Source: Clonostachys chloroleuca
Taxonomy: Eukaryota > Ascomycota > Sordariomycetes > Hypocreales > Bionectriaceae
Direction of reading: 5' to 3'
Assembly (NCBI GenBank): GCA_037952775.1
Contig: JBANAY010000003.1
Coordinates: forward strand, 33,170,001 to 33,234,000
DNA: 64,000 bases
Each line of letters opens with the position of its first letter. The stretch's first letter is position 1. The position numbers and the translations under genes are program-made. Positions 9,523 to 22,151 of this stretch are shown piece by piece. A model generated the notes under the pieces. That model saw only the letters and a program-made list of their open reading frames with translations. It searched no databases and was not told the origin of the DNA.

Positions 9523-12500
9523 ATGCAGCTCCCATGGCCAGGGCGTGGAAGCGCTCCCGCAGATGGTGTTCTCCCAACGAAGAACATCCCGACCATATCA
9601 GGGCCGTCCTTTGACTTTCAAGACGGCGAGAAATCCACGACAAGGCCTCGTCATGTTCGGACAACATCTTCAGCGGCTCGTGTAAGTTCTCTTTTGGAGC
9701 CCCAATAGATTCCCCATCCCCTCTATGGCCCATCGTCTAACTGGCAGAGATAGAATATGGCCGATGAGTACTCCTACATGACACCAAGCGAAGCAGCCGC
9801 CCAATTGCGAACCTCCCTTACCCAGGGCCTCCATCCGAACGAAGCCGTGAAGCGACTCAACGAATATGGCCCTAACGAAATACCGCACGAGGAGCCGGAG
9901 CCAATATGGCTACGATTTTTGAAACAATTCCAGGAGCCCCTTATTGTTCTGCTTCTAGTATCTGCCGGCACCTCTCTCCTCCTAGGAAATATGGACGATG
10001 CAGTCAGTATCGCGGTCGCTGTAACTATCGTCGTTTCAGTTGGATTTGTCCAAGAGTATCGATCAGAGAAGTCTATCGAGGCCCTGAACCACCTTGTCCC
10101 CAACCATGCGCATCTCGTTCGAGGACCAGCCAGCCGCTCCCTCAACACTGCAAGGACGTCGTCCTGGCCACCAGCGGATCAAAGTGTTCAGGATATCTCG
10201 ATAACGCCCGGTTCTCAGACGCCTGTGGAAGAAGTGCTTGAGGCAGCATCATCAAAAGTCATGGCGTCTCAACTGGTTCCTGGCGACTTGGTTCTGTTCA
10301 CAACCGGAGATCGAATTCCAGCCGACATTCGAGTCACCAAGGCAGCAGACTTGACAATTGATGCGTCCAACCTCACGGGAGAGAACGAGCCTGTGAGAGT
10401 TATCGCAGATGCAAGGTCACGTAAAATCAGCTCCTATGGACTGCTTCCTCATTTGCAACCTCCTTCCAATGGAACCCATGGAGACGAACAACACGGCCAT
10501 GAATCTGCACAAAATATCGTTTCAATGGGCACACTTGTGAAGTCCGGCCATGGTCAGGGTATTGTTTTTGCGACCGGAGGATCGACGCATTTCGGCACCA
10601 TCGCAACCAGTGTGTCGGGCACGGAAAGTCCGCGGTCTCCTCTGCAGCTTTCCATGGATGATCTTGGCTCACAGTTGAGTAAGGCTTCTTTTGTGGTCAT
10701 TGGTTTAATCTCCATCGTCGGGTGGTTACAAGGAAAGAAATTACTCGAAATATTCACAATCTCCATCTCCCTGGCTGTCGCCGCCATCCCAGAGGGTCTA
10801 CCAATTATTGTCACGGTGACCTTGGCTCTCGGTGTCCATCGTATGGCTAAGCACAATGCGATCGTGCGAAGGATGCCCAAGGTTGAGACTCTCGGCTCGG
10901 TCAACGTTGTTTGTACCGACAAAACAGGTGGGTAGTTTTTATTTCCTTTCAGCAGGCTTCTTCCCCCATTCTTAACTATTTGCTGATACGAATCACAGGA
11001 ACCCTCACAACAAACCATATGACTGTCGCAAAATTATGGTACTTTGGTTCTGAGGACATATTAAATGTTGGCTCAAATGAGGAATACGAGGAACACCAAC
11101 CTAATCCAGCTTCTCTTCGAATCATGCGCATAGGAAATATCGCCAACAACGCTCGTTTGGCACAGAAATTCACCGAAAACGGGGCCGCAACCTCTGCCAT
11201 CCTCACATCCACAATGGGAGGCGGGGAGGCTACAACTCATACCAGATGGGTCGGACAACCAACGGATGTCGCCATGTTGGATCTGCTAGACAAGTTCAAG
11301 GAGCACGACGTGCGAGAGTCTATCGGGCCTCGCAAGAACGAGACACCTTTCAGTTCTGAACGCAAATGGATGGGGGTCACGATTGCCTCAGACACGGCAA
11401 GGACCGACAAAGAGTTTGCGTATATGAAAGGATCCATCGAGAAGGTCATTGCGGCGTGCGATACGTATGTGGACGGAGATGGACGGGAGATCATTCTTGA
11501 TGCATCGCGTCGCGAGGAAGCATTACGGGCAGCCGAGACCATGGCAGCCCAGGGTCTTCGTGTGCTAGCATTTGCCAGCGGTGCGGTATCCCCTCGGTCG
11601 TCACGAGTTCGGGGTGGGGGGCGTGGTACCTCCCCCAGTACTGACAATGTCCATGAAGATTCATACAAAGGACTTGCTTTCGCTGGTCTTGTCGGTATGA
11701 GTGATCCACCTCGACCAGGTGTCGCTAAGTCGATCAGGACATTGATGCATGGAGGTGTGAAAGTTATCATGATCACTGGTGACGCTGAGACAACGGCGCT
11801 GGCAATTGGGAAGCAACTAGGAATGGCCATCGCTACCCCAAGCCCACACTCTGCTGGTCAGAGGACAGTCAAATCTGTGCTGAGGGGCGACGAGGTGGAC
11901 AGAATGTCCGATATGGAGCTTGCACAAGCCATGGAGCATACGACCATCTTTGCACGAACCAACCCCGATCACAAGATGAAGATTATTCGAGCCCTGCAGT
12001 CTCGGGGCGACATTGTCGCCATGACTGGTGACGGTGTCAACGACGCCCCGGCATTGAAGAAGGCTGATATTGGAATCTCAATGGGTCGGCATGGGACAGA
12101 TGTGGCCAAAGAGGCTGCAGATATGATTCTCACAGATGACGACTTTTCAACCATTCTTCACGCTATAGAGGAGGGCAAGGGTATATTCAACAATATCCAG
12201 AACTTTTTAACATTTCAACTGAGCACCAGTGCCGCCAGTTTGGCACTTGTCTTCATCTGCACTTGCTTTGGGTTCAAGAACCCCTTAAATGCGATGCAGA
12301 TTCTATGGATCAGTAAGTCTATCCTCTTCGTCCATTCCACCTGAAGATGAAATGAACCCCTTCTAACTTTTCCAGATATCATTATGGATGGTCCACCCGC
12401 TCAGTCTCTCGGAGTTGAGAAGGTTGATCCTGATGTGATGAACCGACCTCCACGAAAGCGAAATGATCCTGTGCTGACTAAAGCACTTATTCGACGAGTT

Positions 12501-12914
12501 CTCTCTTCTGCAACAATCATCACGCTTGGAACTATGCTCATCTACAGCCGCGAAATGCTAGCGGATGGTCAGGTGACTCGACGTGACACAACCATGACCT
12601 TCACCTGCTTTGTGTTCTTCGACATGTTCAACGCATTGAGCTGCCGATCTGAATCGAAATCGGTTTTCCGAGGTGAAATCGGGCTTTTTGCCAACAATCT
12701 ATTCAACTGGGCCGTTTCAGGGAGCATCATCTGCCAACTCCTAGTTATCTACTTCCCTTGGCTGCAGTCAACCTTCCAGACTGAAGCCATCGGATTCTTC
12801 GATCTTGTTCGGCTGCTGTTTCTCTGCAGCACCGTGTTTTGGGCGGATGAATTGAGAAAATACCTAAAATATGGGAAACGGCGTTTCACCAGTGGATATA
12901 GCCAGGCAGTGTAA
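9523..12914 (+). CDS. PMR1: Golgi Ca2+/Mn2+-transporting P-type ATPase (SPCA)
   Basis: Four exons, 9523-9681, 9754-10927, 10999-12312 and 12376-12914, give 1061 residues. Exon 1 adds a Ser/Thr-rich cytosolic tail; the conserved domain begins near [14 protein letters not shown] at 9757, which would be the start if exon 1 is not used. P-type hallmarks are present: the A-domain T-G-E motif, P-E-G-L-P in M4, the phosphorylation motif C-T-D-K-T-G-T (split by intron 2, about residue 440), [12 protein letters not shown] in the P domain, and [10 protein letters not shown] in M6. The Gln at the end of that last motif is the residue linked to Mn2+ selectivity in yeast Pmr1. The enzyme fills the Golgi lumen with Ca2+ and Mn2+ for glycosylation and sorting. 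Intron 1 has a CTAAC branch site only a few bases before the first AG, so a later AG (9753) is chosen; this choice also keeps the frame. Confidence 0.93.
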
Positions 12915-13497
12915 ACTGGCACTTGCACTACATATACGCATTCTGGCGTGCTATTTATGGGTAATGGGTCGCATATATAAGAATATCAATCAATGTAGAT
13001 GTATAAAATTCACCACCATTCACATGGGGTAGAATATACTGTTCATCCTTGTATACCTTCCAAATTTCTTGTGCCCATGCGAGCCGTCTTTGACTTTTAC
13101 AATATCGTGGCATAGATAGGAATACGATGCCGACATCAACCACGGATTAAAGTGCAACGGACCTGTTGTGGTCATTTTATATGTGAACTAGTCAACGGCA
13201 GTAATCTGAATAAGTCAATCTTCACATTTATCTAGCGATCATTATGTTGTGATATAAATGTGTAGATGAAATGCAGGAAAGCCCCAGTCAATAGCTGACC
13301 ACTAACACGCCCGTGTGTATAGGGTAGCACGTATATTGGCAGGTACTCGGCCACGTTCGCAAAGCAACGGACATCCATGACCTTGCTATTACAATTGAAA
13401 TTCCCAGGCCGCACGGAAATCGTTTGTTGTGCCCGATTTCGACGAGGAGAGCGACAGTAACCAGGCAGCTATGCACCTCCTCGTCCAAGCAGCCTAA
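12915..13497. other. Intergenic between PMR1 and COG4
   Basis: The 3' flank of PMR1, AT-rich with no gene seen, running into the COG4 upstream region. CT- and AC-rich sequence at about 13430-13490 precedes the COG4 ATG. Confidence 0.5.
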
Positions 13498-15950
13498 ATG
13501 TCAGCCATTCCAAACGGCGTCCACGTTCCTGCCGCCGCAGTCCCCGCGCCAACATCCGTGTCCACATCGAGCATCCAGAATGCCGCCAACGAAGCGGAAA
13601 TCCGCGCCGCGCTCGAGGCCCTCCATGCCCAGGAGACTGCGATAAGCAAGAAGCTCGACTCTCTCATCGCCACGCAGGCCGATGTGACCCGCGATCTGGG
13701 CCGGCTGGACCTCCTCCGGGCCGGGCTGGGAGCCCAGGTCATAGCGACGAGGACGATCAGCAATGACATGCTCTCAACGGCGGCCGACACGGCGGGGCGG
13801 CTCAGCGACAAGGTGAAGGAGTTGGATCTGGAGAAGAGCCGGGTCGAGGATACACTGAGGGTCGTGGAGCAGGTGGCGGAGCTCAAGGCGTGCGTGCACG
13901 GGGTCGTGGGGTCCATGGGTGCGCCCCAGGACTGGGAGGCGGCGGCGACGTATCTCGACCGCGCCAGCAAGGTCCCTGAGGAGATCACCAAGGGTGCCTT
14001 TGCGGCTAGCATAGTGCCCAGCGTGGAGGTCCCTGACGCCCCGTGGGTGACCCTGGAGGATTCCAGGGAGAGCCTGTGCGGGCTGTTCCTGCGGGAGTTC
14101 GAGAAGGCTGCGGGCCAGAGCGACGGGACGAAGGTGACCCGGTTCTTCAAGCTGTTCCCTCTTATTGGGAGGGCTGAGGTGGGATTGGACGTTTACGGGC
14201 GATATGTGTGTCAGGGCGTTGCGGGTACGGCGCGGACGACACTCAAGGAAGGCTTTGGCGGGCAGACGCGGAAGGACGGGTTCTTCTACGCCAATTCCCT
14301 GACAAAGCTATTCGAGCACATTGCGCAGATCGTGGAGGGACACGGAGCGCTTGTTGAGCGACACTACGGCAGTGGGAAGATGGTCCGAGTCATCGAGCGG
14401 TTGCAGAGTGAGGCTGATGTCCAGGGCGGGATCATTATTGACTCGTGGAGCGACGATCGCAACATTGACAGGAAGTTGACGGATGTGAAGAGCTACCCCT
14501 TCTCCTTTTTGGTCCAGAGTTTCCTTCCACAGCCCCCTAGAGTGGGCACGCCGAGGATGAACTCGCCAGCTGTCGGTGTTGGGAACAACCCACGGGCCAG
14601 TGAGGATGAAGGCGTCAATATGAAAGAGGTGGACGGCCTGTTGAGTGAGATTGCTGTCATGTTAGCCCGGTGGTCTCTATTTTCTCGGTTCCTCGCTGGA
14701 AAGTGCAAGGTAAGGATAATTGCCTGTCACTCGAACATAGCAACCACATTTACTAACCTTTCTCACAGGATCCTGATCTCCCCGTGGAATCTCTTCTGAG
14801 CATCCCCGAGGTCCTTATTAAATCAAACCTATATCGAAAGGTGTCAGGCAAATTAATCAGCCCCTATAATGTCATGACGACTTTCTTCTTCCGTCGCTCA
14901 GTAGAAAAGGCCTTCCAGCTGGATGAATACCCTACCGGCCTGAGCCTGAACATGAACAGGCAGATTGAGAGCAACACGCCCTATATTATCATGGCCGTGG
15001 ACGATGTCATGTACATTGTGAATGCCGTCGTGGAAAAGTCGATAGCAACCTCACAAAGAGACATCATTGCATCCGTTGTCCCTACGATTGGGCGGGTGCT
15101 CAGCTCAGACTTTGTGGGCATGATTCAGCGCAAGATGCGCGACGAGTCGTACCCCAAGCCAGTTGTCCAGGGCGGCTTCCCGCCGGAGGACAAGATTATC
15201 CAGTTCATCGTACTGATCAACAGCCTGGACACGGCCAACGAGTATCTGACAAGAATCATCAGCGGCCGTATTGGCGTGGGAGGGGGCGCAGATGGTGGCG
15301 GCCCTCTGAAGAACGCATTCCCGTTCGAGAAAGATGTGGCTTTCGTAACCAACGCTCTCAACACCCTCCAATCATCCTTTGTCGCGAAGACAACAGAGCT
15401 CCTGAATGAAGGAATCCAGGTGCTGTTCAACCAGGTAATCAAGCCACGGCTACGACCAGTGCTGGCAGATACGTTCCGAGATGCAGACTATACTCTTACC
15501 GAGGATGACATTGTTGCATTGACGCGAGGGGGCGAAGAGGATGAGAACGAAATACTCGAGCAGGTGCCACGGCGATTTGAATATGGATGGGACCAGCTGA
15601 TGAAGCCAATTGGGCGGCTGATGACGCCAGGGACCTTCAGCAGCCTGTCCGACCTTACAGCGCGCTATCTTTCCAAGGTGCTCGAGAAGCGAATCTTGAG
15701 TTATGGGGGCAGGACAAATGCCTACGGCGCTATACGTATAGAAAGAGACTTTACGGGCATAGTGGACATCGTCTCGCGAGGCAACTACCTCGTCAGAGAG
15801 ACATTTGCCAAGGTTACCCAGCTGCTCATGGTGGCGAATATGGAGGATGATGAGTGGGACGAGTTGGTTGCGCTTGACGGTGAGGATGGCATGGACTGGG
15901 TCTTGACTGATGAAGAGAAGAGAAAAGCCAGGAGTTTAGTTAGGGACTGA
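13498..15950 (+). CDS. COG4: Conserved oligomeric Golgi complex subunit 4
   Basis: Two exons, 13498-14709 and 14769-15950, with a 59-nt intron (GTAAGG donor, TCTCACAG acceptor), give 797 residues. The N-terminal region (about 25-130) is a heptad-rich coiled coil with an L-x-x-Q-E-T-x-I-x-x-K-L-D-S-L pattern. The central part, with F-x-K-L-F-P-L-I-G and G-L-D-V-Y-G-R-Y-V-C, is typical of Cog4, and the C-terminal half is the helical rod of the CATCHR fold. Cog4 is in lobe A of the COG tether, which catches intra-Golgi retrograde vesicles and binds SNAREs and Sly1. It lies downstream of PMR1 in the same direction, though 580 bp apart, so each gene probably has its own promoter. Confidence 0.93.
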
Positions 15951-16574
15951 GTTTGGGAATAGAGCCTAGAGTTATCAACCTGTCAGGCCGCTTTATTTTC
16001 TACGTGTCTAAAAGCATACATACGAATATAGAAATATACCAAGAGGGTAAATTACAGTATTATAGGGTAGGATGAGCATGTTTACATGGCTGGTATTATT
16101 CTATTTGGTCGGTAGACTAGGAAATTGGAGGCCGATAGAGCCATTGAACTGTTTGCCTGTTAAAGTGCCAAGTGCCAGCGATGTATGCTTGCGAGTGATA
16201 GTGGGAATTTAGGTACTAGGTGTTGGGGGAATAAACGTGAGTGTGAACTGGCAAGTGATGCTAATCTTCATTGTCGAATGAATATCTGGGGATTTCCCAT
16301 GCTATATTAATGTTAAGTGGTCTAACTCTTAAGTCTTTAACGGCTACAAATATCCCGTTCATATACTTAAAAATTACTGATCAATGTCGCAAGCAATTTT
16401 TAACTGCCCCAAATAGCTCTTGGGCCTGATACAGAAAGCACGGAGAGTATAAGCCCCTCCAGTTATATGTGAGATATTCTGATTGGCATCCAAGCCATGA
16501 TTAGGCCAAGAGCCAATGTTGCTTTGGTCCCAATCAGAATAATCATCCGAGGTCGCAAGGAGTTGATTACATAC
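15951..16574. other. Convergent intergenic region between COG4 and an NLR gene
   Basis: An AT-rich 3' flanking stretch of about 620 bp between two convergent genes. No gene, RNA or repeat recognised. Confidence 0.5.
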
Positions 16575-19500
16575 CTAGTATGATTGCGGCTCTGAAGTCA
16601 ATATATGCTGCCAGGTTTCCTCGCTTGATATCCAAAACGCGCTCCCCCCTGATCCTGTATCTTGTGGTCCGATTGCCGATTCCTGCTCTTCAGATACCGC
16701 GAGCACTGACCTATTCTGAGTTAGAGCATTCCGTGAATGCATATCGCCGGAGTTGTAGTTATCTGATTCTGGGCTTGCATTGATCAAATCAAGGAGTCTT
16801 TCCATATTGTCAGGGGCAACGTGTGTGACCCAATCTCGAAGAGAGATTGCTTGGAGTTTGAATAGGTTCGGATTCCAGGCTGCCCACTGAGACGTGATAT
16901 CGGGTGGGAATAGGAATGACAGATGCTTGTTGCTAAAAAATACACAAATTTCCGTAGCACCGTTGGGTATTTCTTTAGGACAGGTCTTTGCTTCAAAATT
17001 TGTAGAAGCGCCCTGGCTTAGGAACCACTCAACGGTTATGAAATCGAAACAAGTATTTCTCCCGGCCAGATATTCGAAGAATTCACCGGTGAGAAACCAC
17101 TGCCAGATGCTGATGTTGCATCCTGACAATTGACCGATTTTATGCTTCGTTGTATACGGCAAATCCTCGCGGGTGAAGCGACGAGTTGGATCTTCTTTCA
17201 AAAGTTCACCATCCAGAAGACTGTTCCACGCAGGTATGTTCGATCTGTAATGAAAGAGCAGCAGTCCGACTACTTGCGCTCTTATCCATGGCTGACTTAG
17301 ATAATCAGGGTTCTTTTCGAGAAAAAATTTAGCGAATTTAATGTTTCCATTGATCGCAGCGTAAAAGAGAGCATTGAAACATATGAATGATTCGTTGTTA
17401 TCGTTTGGCCAATATCCCAAGCCACCACACAATTGTCTCGAATTCGGACCTAACGGTGTAGTGAAACAGCGGTGCGCTTCAGGAGCTTCGAGAGGGAACT
17501 TGGCATTATACCATGTGTGTATATATGCCAGGAAATCATAAATGCTCTCATCAAGGGCCTTAAGGCACATAGTCATAACTGGAGCCAGAACACCGCCAGC
17601 CGCTCTGTCGTCGTACGTCTTGGCACGAACCTGGGCGAATATCAGGTGTGATAGTGTCGTTGCGGCTTCGTCCGTATCAACATATCCCAGGATGCGCCTG
17701 AATTCCTCCTTGTCAAGGACTTCGGGAATGGACCTGTGGATGAACACGATTTCATCCTCGTGCTCGGAAAATTTGAGAAACCCGCCACTGCAATATCGGA
17801 GTTGCTTTTCAGCACGCAGAAGTCTCTCATCCAGGTGTGTTTTATCTTCATTGAAAGTAGTCTCGGTTGCGAACCTGGGGTCTGAATTATACTCATCGAG
17901 GAATGAAAAAGCAAGTCGTGTAAGACTGAGACCACCAACTGCCCGCTGTGTGAATTGGCGCTGCAAACGAAGCATCGCCACGACCTGGGACAGCTTCTTT
18001 CGTTTTCCCGAGCTTAGTCTATGCAGTGTGTGGCCAATGAGATTTTCTAATCCTTCAGGGATGGATAGATTTGATTCGATTTCTTTAGGGTTGGTTTGGC
18101 CGCTCTCAATCTTTTCGCGGATGTCTCTGACCACGAGAATTACCCAGAGAAAGACTCCCTTGGCCCGGTCGCAGATTTTGTAAACCAATTCATCTTTGGA
18201 ATCACAGGCCTCAAGTGCCTGTAATCCTTCACGAACGTAGGTCGAGATATCATCCCATGTGAGCTGGTGGAGTTGGAGCCGCTGGTCCTGGGGGAATGCA
18301 TTCATGAAAGCATTCTCTTCTCGACTTGAGACACAAATCTTGAGACTTCCATTTGAATTGTCTACCCATCTGGTCAATAGATTCGCCAAGCTCGTGTAGT
18401 CTTGTTGATCTGAACCGAGAAACTCATCAAGACCATCAATGAAAAAGCAAAAACAGTGATCTTCGATGATATTCTGATCTTGAATCAGACTTAACAGAGC
18501 ATCCTCGACTGCGATGGGTGGAATTTCGAAATCTGAATCAACAACTATTGGTATCTGCTGTACCATCTCCCAATACGTGGGCATCGCATCGGGTATCAAT
18601 TTAGGACAGCTTTTGAAGATTTCGTGAAGAAGAGAGTAGACGAGGCCAGCGAGATTATGCTGTAGGTCTGAACCGGGTCTCCAAAAAAAGTGCTTAGCAA
18701 GACATAATGTCCTACTTCCTGTAAGGATTCGATCAGCTTCAGTGGTTTCATCTCCAGATAGCGCATAACATTTCCATACCTGCCCATTTTTGGAGTTCTT
18801 CTTTCGTTGCTGGATTTTCGTATATGAACTTCATCATTGTGGACTTTCCCGCACCCGGTATTCCAGTGAAATGGAATATTCCGTCGGAAGAGCTAAGCCA
18901 AGTTATGAACTTATCCCTCATATGACCCCTTCTGATTTGCTCCATTTCATTGAGAAACCCGGGTCTTCCGATAATATCGTGAGTATCATCCCCGGAGCTT
19001 GAGTGTTCAGCAGTCGCAAGGTTGTAAGTATCGTCGAAAATCCAGGAGAAGGTCCCTTCCTTGGGATTATCTATGTTAGAGTACCTTACAACGGTCTCTT
19101 TGAAATGGAGCCTCTTTTGAATGCGATTGGCGTATATAGGCGCGAGGGCTTCCTCGTGGCACGTGAGAATGAGTGAGAGATTGTCCTGGGCTATCTTGCT
19201 CTGAAGTTGGGTCAAGTCTGTCCTGATTGAGTCAACATGCTTTTGCATGGTCTCGACCATCTGGAGCCTATTATTCCCTTGGGTCTGCAGTACTTGATAG
19301 AATTCGGTAAGTCGTTTTCTTGTGAAATCGATGTTAGATACTGGATATATCGAGAGCGCGAGACTAGGCCTACCCTTGTATTTGGATTTGGTGGGCTGAT
19401 ATCTGAAGACGGCATTTATCAAGTCTTGATTCCAACTTTTTCAGCTCGGGCTCACTGCGAATCGCTTTGAAAGAAGACAGCAACTTTTCGAGCCGGCGGT

Positions 19501-19795
19501 TCCCTTTCGCTGCAAGGCGTCCTAGTAGATCGTCCATCTCCTTGTGGCATTCCTGGCATTCCAGAGCGAGGTCATATAAAGGTCTCTCATCTTCGGGGAT
19601 CTTGGAGTAGTCTGATGTGTTGATTGCATCCAATATTGGACGCATCGACCGATTGACAGCGGCTCTTAACTTATTTTCCTCCGTGACACCTTCTGCGGAG
19701 TCACGGACTTCCTTGACGATGCGGATTAAGTTTACACTGAACTCAACGAAGGTTATCACTGAAGCTGCGACTTGGAAAGCCGTAATAGGGTCCAT
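16575..19795 (-). CDS. NACHT-domain NLR-like (STAND) protein without recognisable C-terminal repeats
   Basis: Three exons, 19795-19374, 19318-18780 and 18718-16575, give 1034 residues. The N-terminal 140 residues (MDPITAFQVAASVITFVEFS, then a helical Lys/Glu-rich stretch) resemble the N-terminal helical domain common on fungal NACHT proteins. The NACHT domain starts near residue 270. Its Walker A is GIPGAGKST, just before intron 2, followed by L-A-K-H-F-F-W-R-P-G-S-D-L-Q and a Walker B C-F-F-I-D-G-L-D-E-F. The C-terminal 500 residues show no ANK, WD40 or TPR periodicity that I can see, which is unusual as most fungal NLRs end in a repeat sensor. Such proteins act in self/non-self recognition and regulated cell death; the role here is inferred. 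Start at 19795 is preferred over an upstream open stretch because the conserved N-terminus begins there. A perfect GTATGT donor directly follows the stop codon. Confidence 0.88.
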
Positions 19796-20499
19796 CGTGA
19801 ATTTATCTTGGTTGTTATCAACTGGCACCGAATGGAGAGTGATTGACGACGGGCGAACGACATATAATGAGTAGACACGGTGAATGTGAGAAATGTGCAA
19901 TTCTCAAATCAAATACACAGCCTGGTTGGGCGGCAAAGTCCTGCAGTCAGAGGCATGCAGCAACCTATCAGCAGGCTGCTTTGATTATAGGTATATTCCG
20001 GAGAGAACAGGATTGGGCGTCTGAGGCACACATGCTGACACTTAATCCATTCAAGGCACCCTCACTACTTCCTTGCATCAATGCCATGCTGGACAAGCAA
20101 AATTCGCCCAACCCACGAAGCCTAGCAGCAGGAAGAGGCGTATATAACAGTAAGGTATGGCAAGGTAAGTGTTGGCTCTCCACTATATACCTAAACAAAA
20201 TAGAGGGAGAATTGCAGGCTGATCGAACTGCATGGAGCAAGGCACTTTCACTAGGTCGCTTTGGGCGGTTGGTTGCTGAGGTAGGGCGGCACATATCCCA
20301 GCTAAACCTCAAGTGGCTAGAAGCATTAAACGGGCTATACCAGGTGTGGTTTGGTGTACGACCCCCCTGCCAGAAGCCCTGTTTGCCTATGTACCCAAGT
20401 AGGTCTTATCAAATGGCAGCTCATTTAAATGCTGAACAACAGCAAACTTGATCAAGCAAAATCAAAGCTATTCTCATAACAAAAGTAGTTTCGAGAAAT
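19796..20499. other. Divergent intergenic region between the NLR and the Zn2Cys6 gene
   Basis: A 203-codon plus-strand frame (19843-20451) is open but has no family resemblance and is probably chance. No other feature recognised. Confidence 0.4.
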
Positions 20500-21809
20500 A
20501 TGGTGTCAAGCTCGGTTGGATCTAAGAGATTTCATCACAAGTCACGGAATGGGTGTGGCCAGTGCAAACGAAGACATGTTAAGGTAACTATACCCACTTC
20601 AAGACCAAGAAGAATAGCTAAGACGAGACTTCTGGTTTTCTCAAGTGTGATCAAAGGCCGCCGGTGTGCTCTAATTGTTGGAAGAGGGATGAGGCATGTG
20701 ATTACCAACTTCGCGATGTCGATTCGTTTACAAAATCGAGCCTTGACACCAAACGAAGCGGGAACACCTCTTGGGCGAATGGCATCTCGACGAGCCATTC
20801 TAGGGCAGCTTTTGGGGAGCATCCATGTTCTGGAATGCCTACGTATCCAAGAGTCTTCTTAGCTTGGGAACCGCAACCTTTCTGCCGGCTCCACGACTCG
20901 TCCCCTGAGTGTGGTCTTAGTGCAGTTCTCATGGACCACTATCTCATCCGGACATCGCTGGAATTTGCTCCAGCAGCCGACTCGGAATCAAACTGGAATC
21001 AACATGTAGCTTACGCATCTACTCTTTACCCGTTTCTTCGACACGCACTTTTGGCCATCTCTGGCTTACATGCATGCCGGACTGATTCCGTGAACGCCGG
21101 ATGTTACTATCACGCCGCCTGTTTCCATGCAGTCAAAGCATCCACTCTCTTCCGTTCGACTGTGGCAGATCTCAACGTCGAGAACTGGGTTCCGGTGGCC
21201 GAATTCATCATAACCTCGGTCTTCTTCAATTTTGATGTCAGCTTCATTTCTCAGAGATTTGGTGATTCGAGTAGTAATGCCAGTCCTGCCTCAATAGTGA
21301 GAATTTTACGAGGGCCCAAGTCACTCGGAAGCCAGATTGATCCTCTAGTGTTCTCCCACCCTCGGGCTAATAATCTCCTGAAGAGAATCCTGCAACACCG
21401 CTTCCCACCGGATGAGGAGTTAATGACGGCGATTGGCAGATTGGAGGGGGCTTGCCACGCCGAAGCGACCACATCTGGTAGCTCAGTTCTGCAGAGCACG
21501 GCACAGTCCCTCAGGCAATGGGCTCAATTTGTTTCATGCCAACCCAAGATGTGGGTGCACTTCTTTAGCTGGCCTGCAGGAGTCCCTGAGGAGTATATCG
21601 AAATGCTGGAGACCGGTTGTGGTCTTGCAAGTGTGATCTTCGTGTACTGGTGCGCCGTAATGTCGCGGGCACCGAGGTTGTATTACTTGATCGGCACGAT
21701 GGAGACATTGGCCCATCTAGCGATAAAGGATCTTGATGGAGAGTTTAGCGAGTTGCTTGAATGGCCGCTCAAGGAACTTCGGACAAACGGTAGTGTTTCG
21801 TTTGGGTAA
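20500..21809 (+). CDS. Zn(II)2Cys6 fungal transcription factor
   Basis: Two exons, 20500-20583 and 20646-21809, with a 62-nt intron, give 415 residues. The intron falls inside the zinc cluster, a common position in this family. The spliced motif is C-x2-C-x6-C-x6-C-x2-C-x6-C (residues about 19-46), a complete binuclear cluster that binds CGG-type half-sites. Beyond it, a helical region with D-H-Y-L-I-R-T-S-L and H-A-L-L-A-I-S-G-L-H-A resembles the regulatory region of Upc2-like sterol-response and related C6 factors. The target is unknown. The secreted carboxylesterase gene begins about 340 bp downstream in the same direction and is the nearest candidate target, but that is only positional. 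Confidence 0.9.
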
Positions 21810-22151
21810 AGATGCCACCTAAATGTAAACCAGCAGGTCAGCATTGTTGTTACAATACAACTCGTCCAGGCCGTTGATCTTTACTACTGGCTAATTCACT
21901 TCACATGAAATGATCAAAATCTTACGACGCGTCAGATATGTAGGCTGTGACGATCTCAAACACAAGGGTATCGCACACTAAACCCAGAGGAGCGAGCCTC
22001 GAGGTTCAGTTTCCCTATAAGCCGCCATCCCTACGATGCATCAGAGTATAAATTGAAGTTGAACCCCGTTGTTCGGGCTGGATTCTCTAGATCTCATTAT
22101 CCCTTCAGAAAGATTCTTCCAAGATTTGATTCGGGCCATCCTTTGTTTATC
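21810..22151. other. Upstream region of the carboxylesterase gene
   Basis: A 342-bp gap. A TATA-like AGTATAAATT lies near 22044, about 105 bp before the chosen ATG at 22152. No other element recognised. Confidence 0.4.

Noticed and set aside
19843..20451. 203-codon plus-strand open frame between the NLR and the Zn2Cys6 gene
   Set aside because: No family resemblance, no codon bias like neighbours and no promoter or splice support; length is within chance for this composition.
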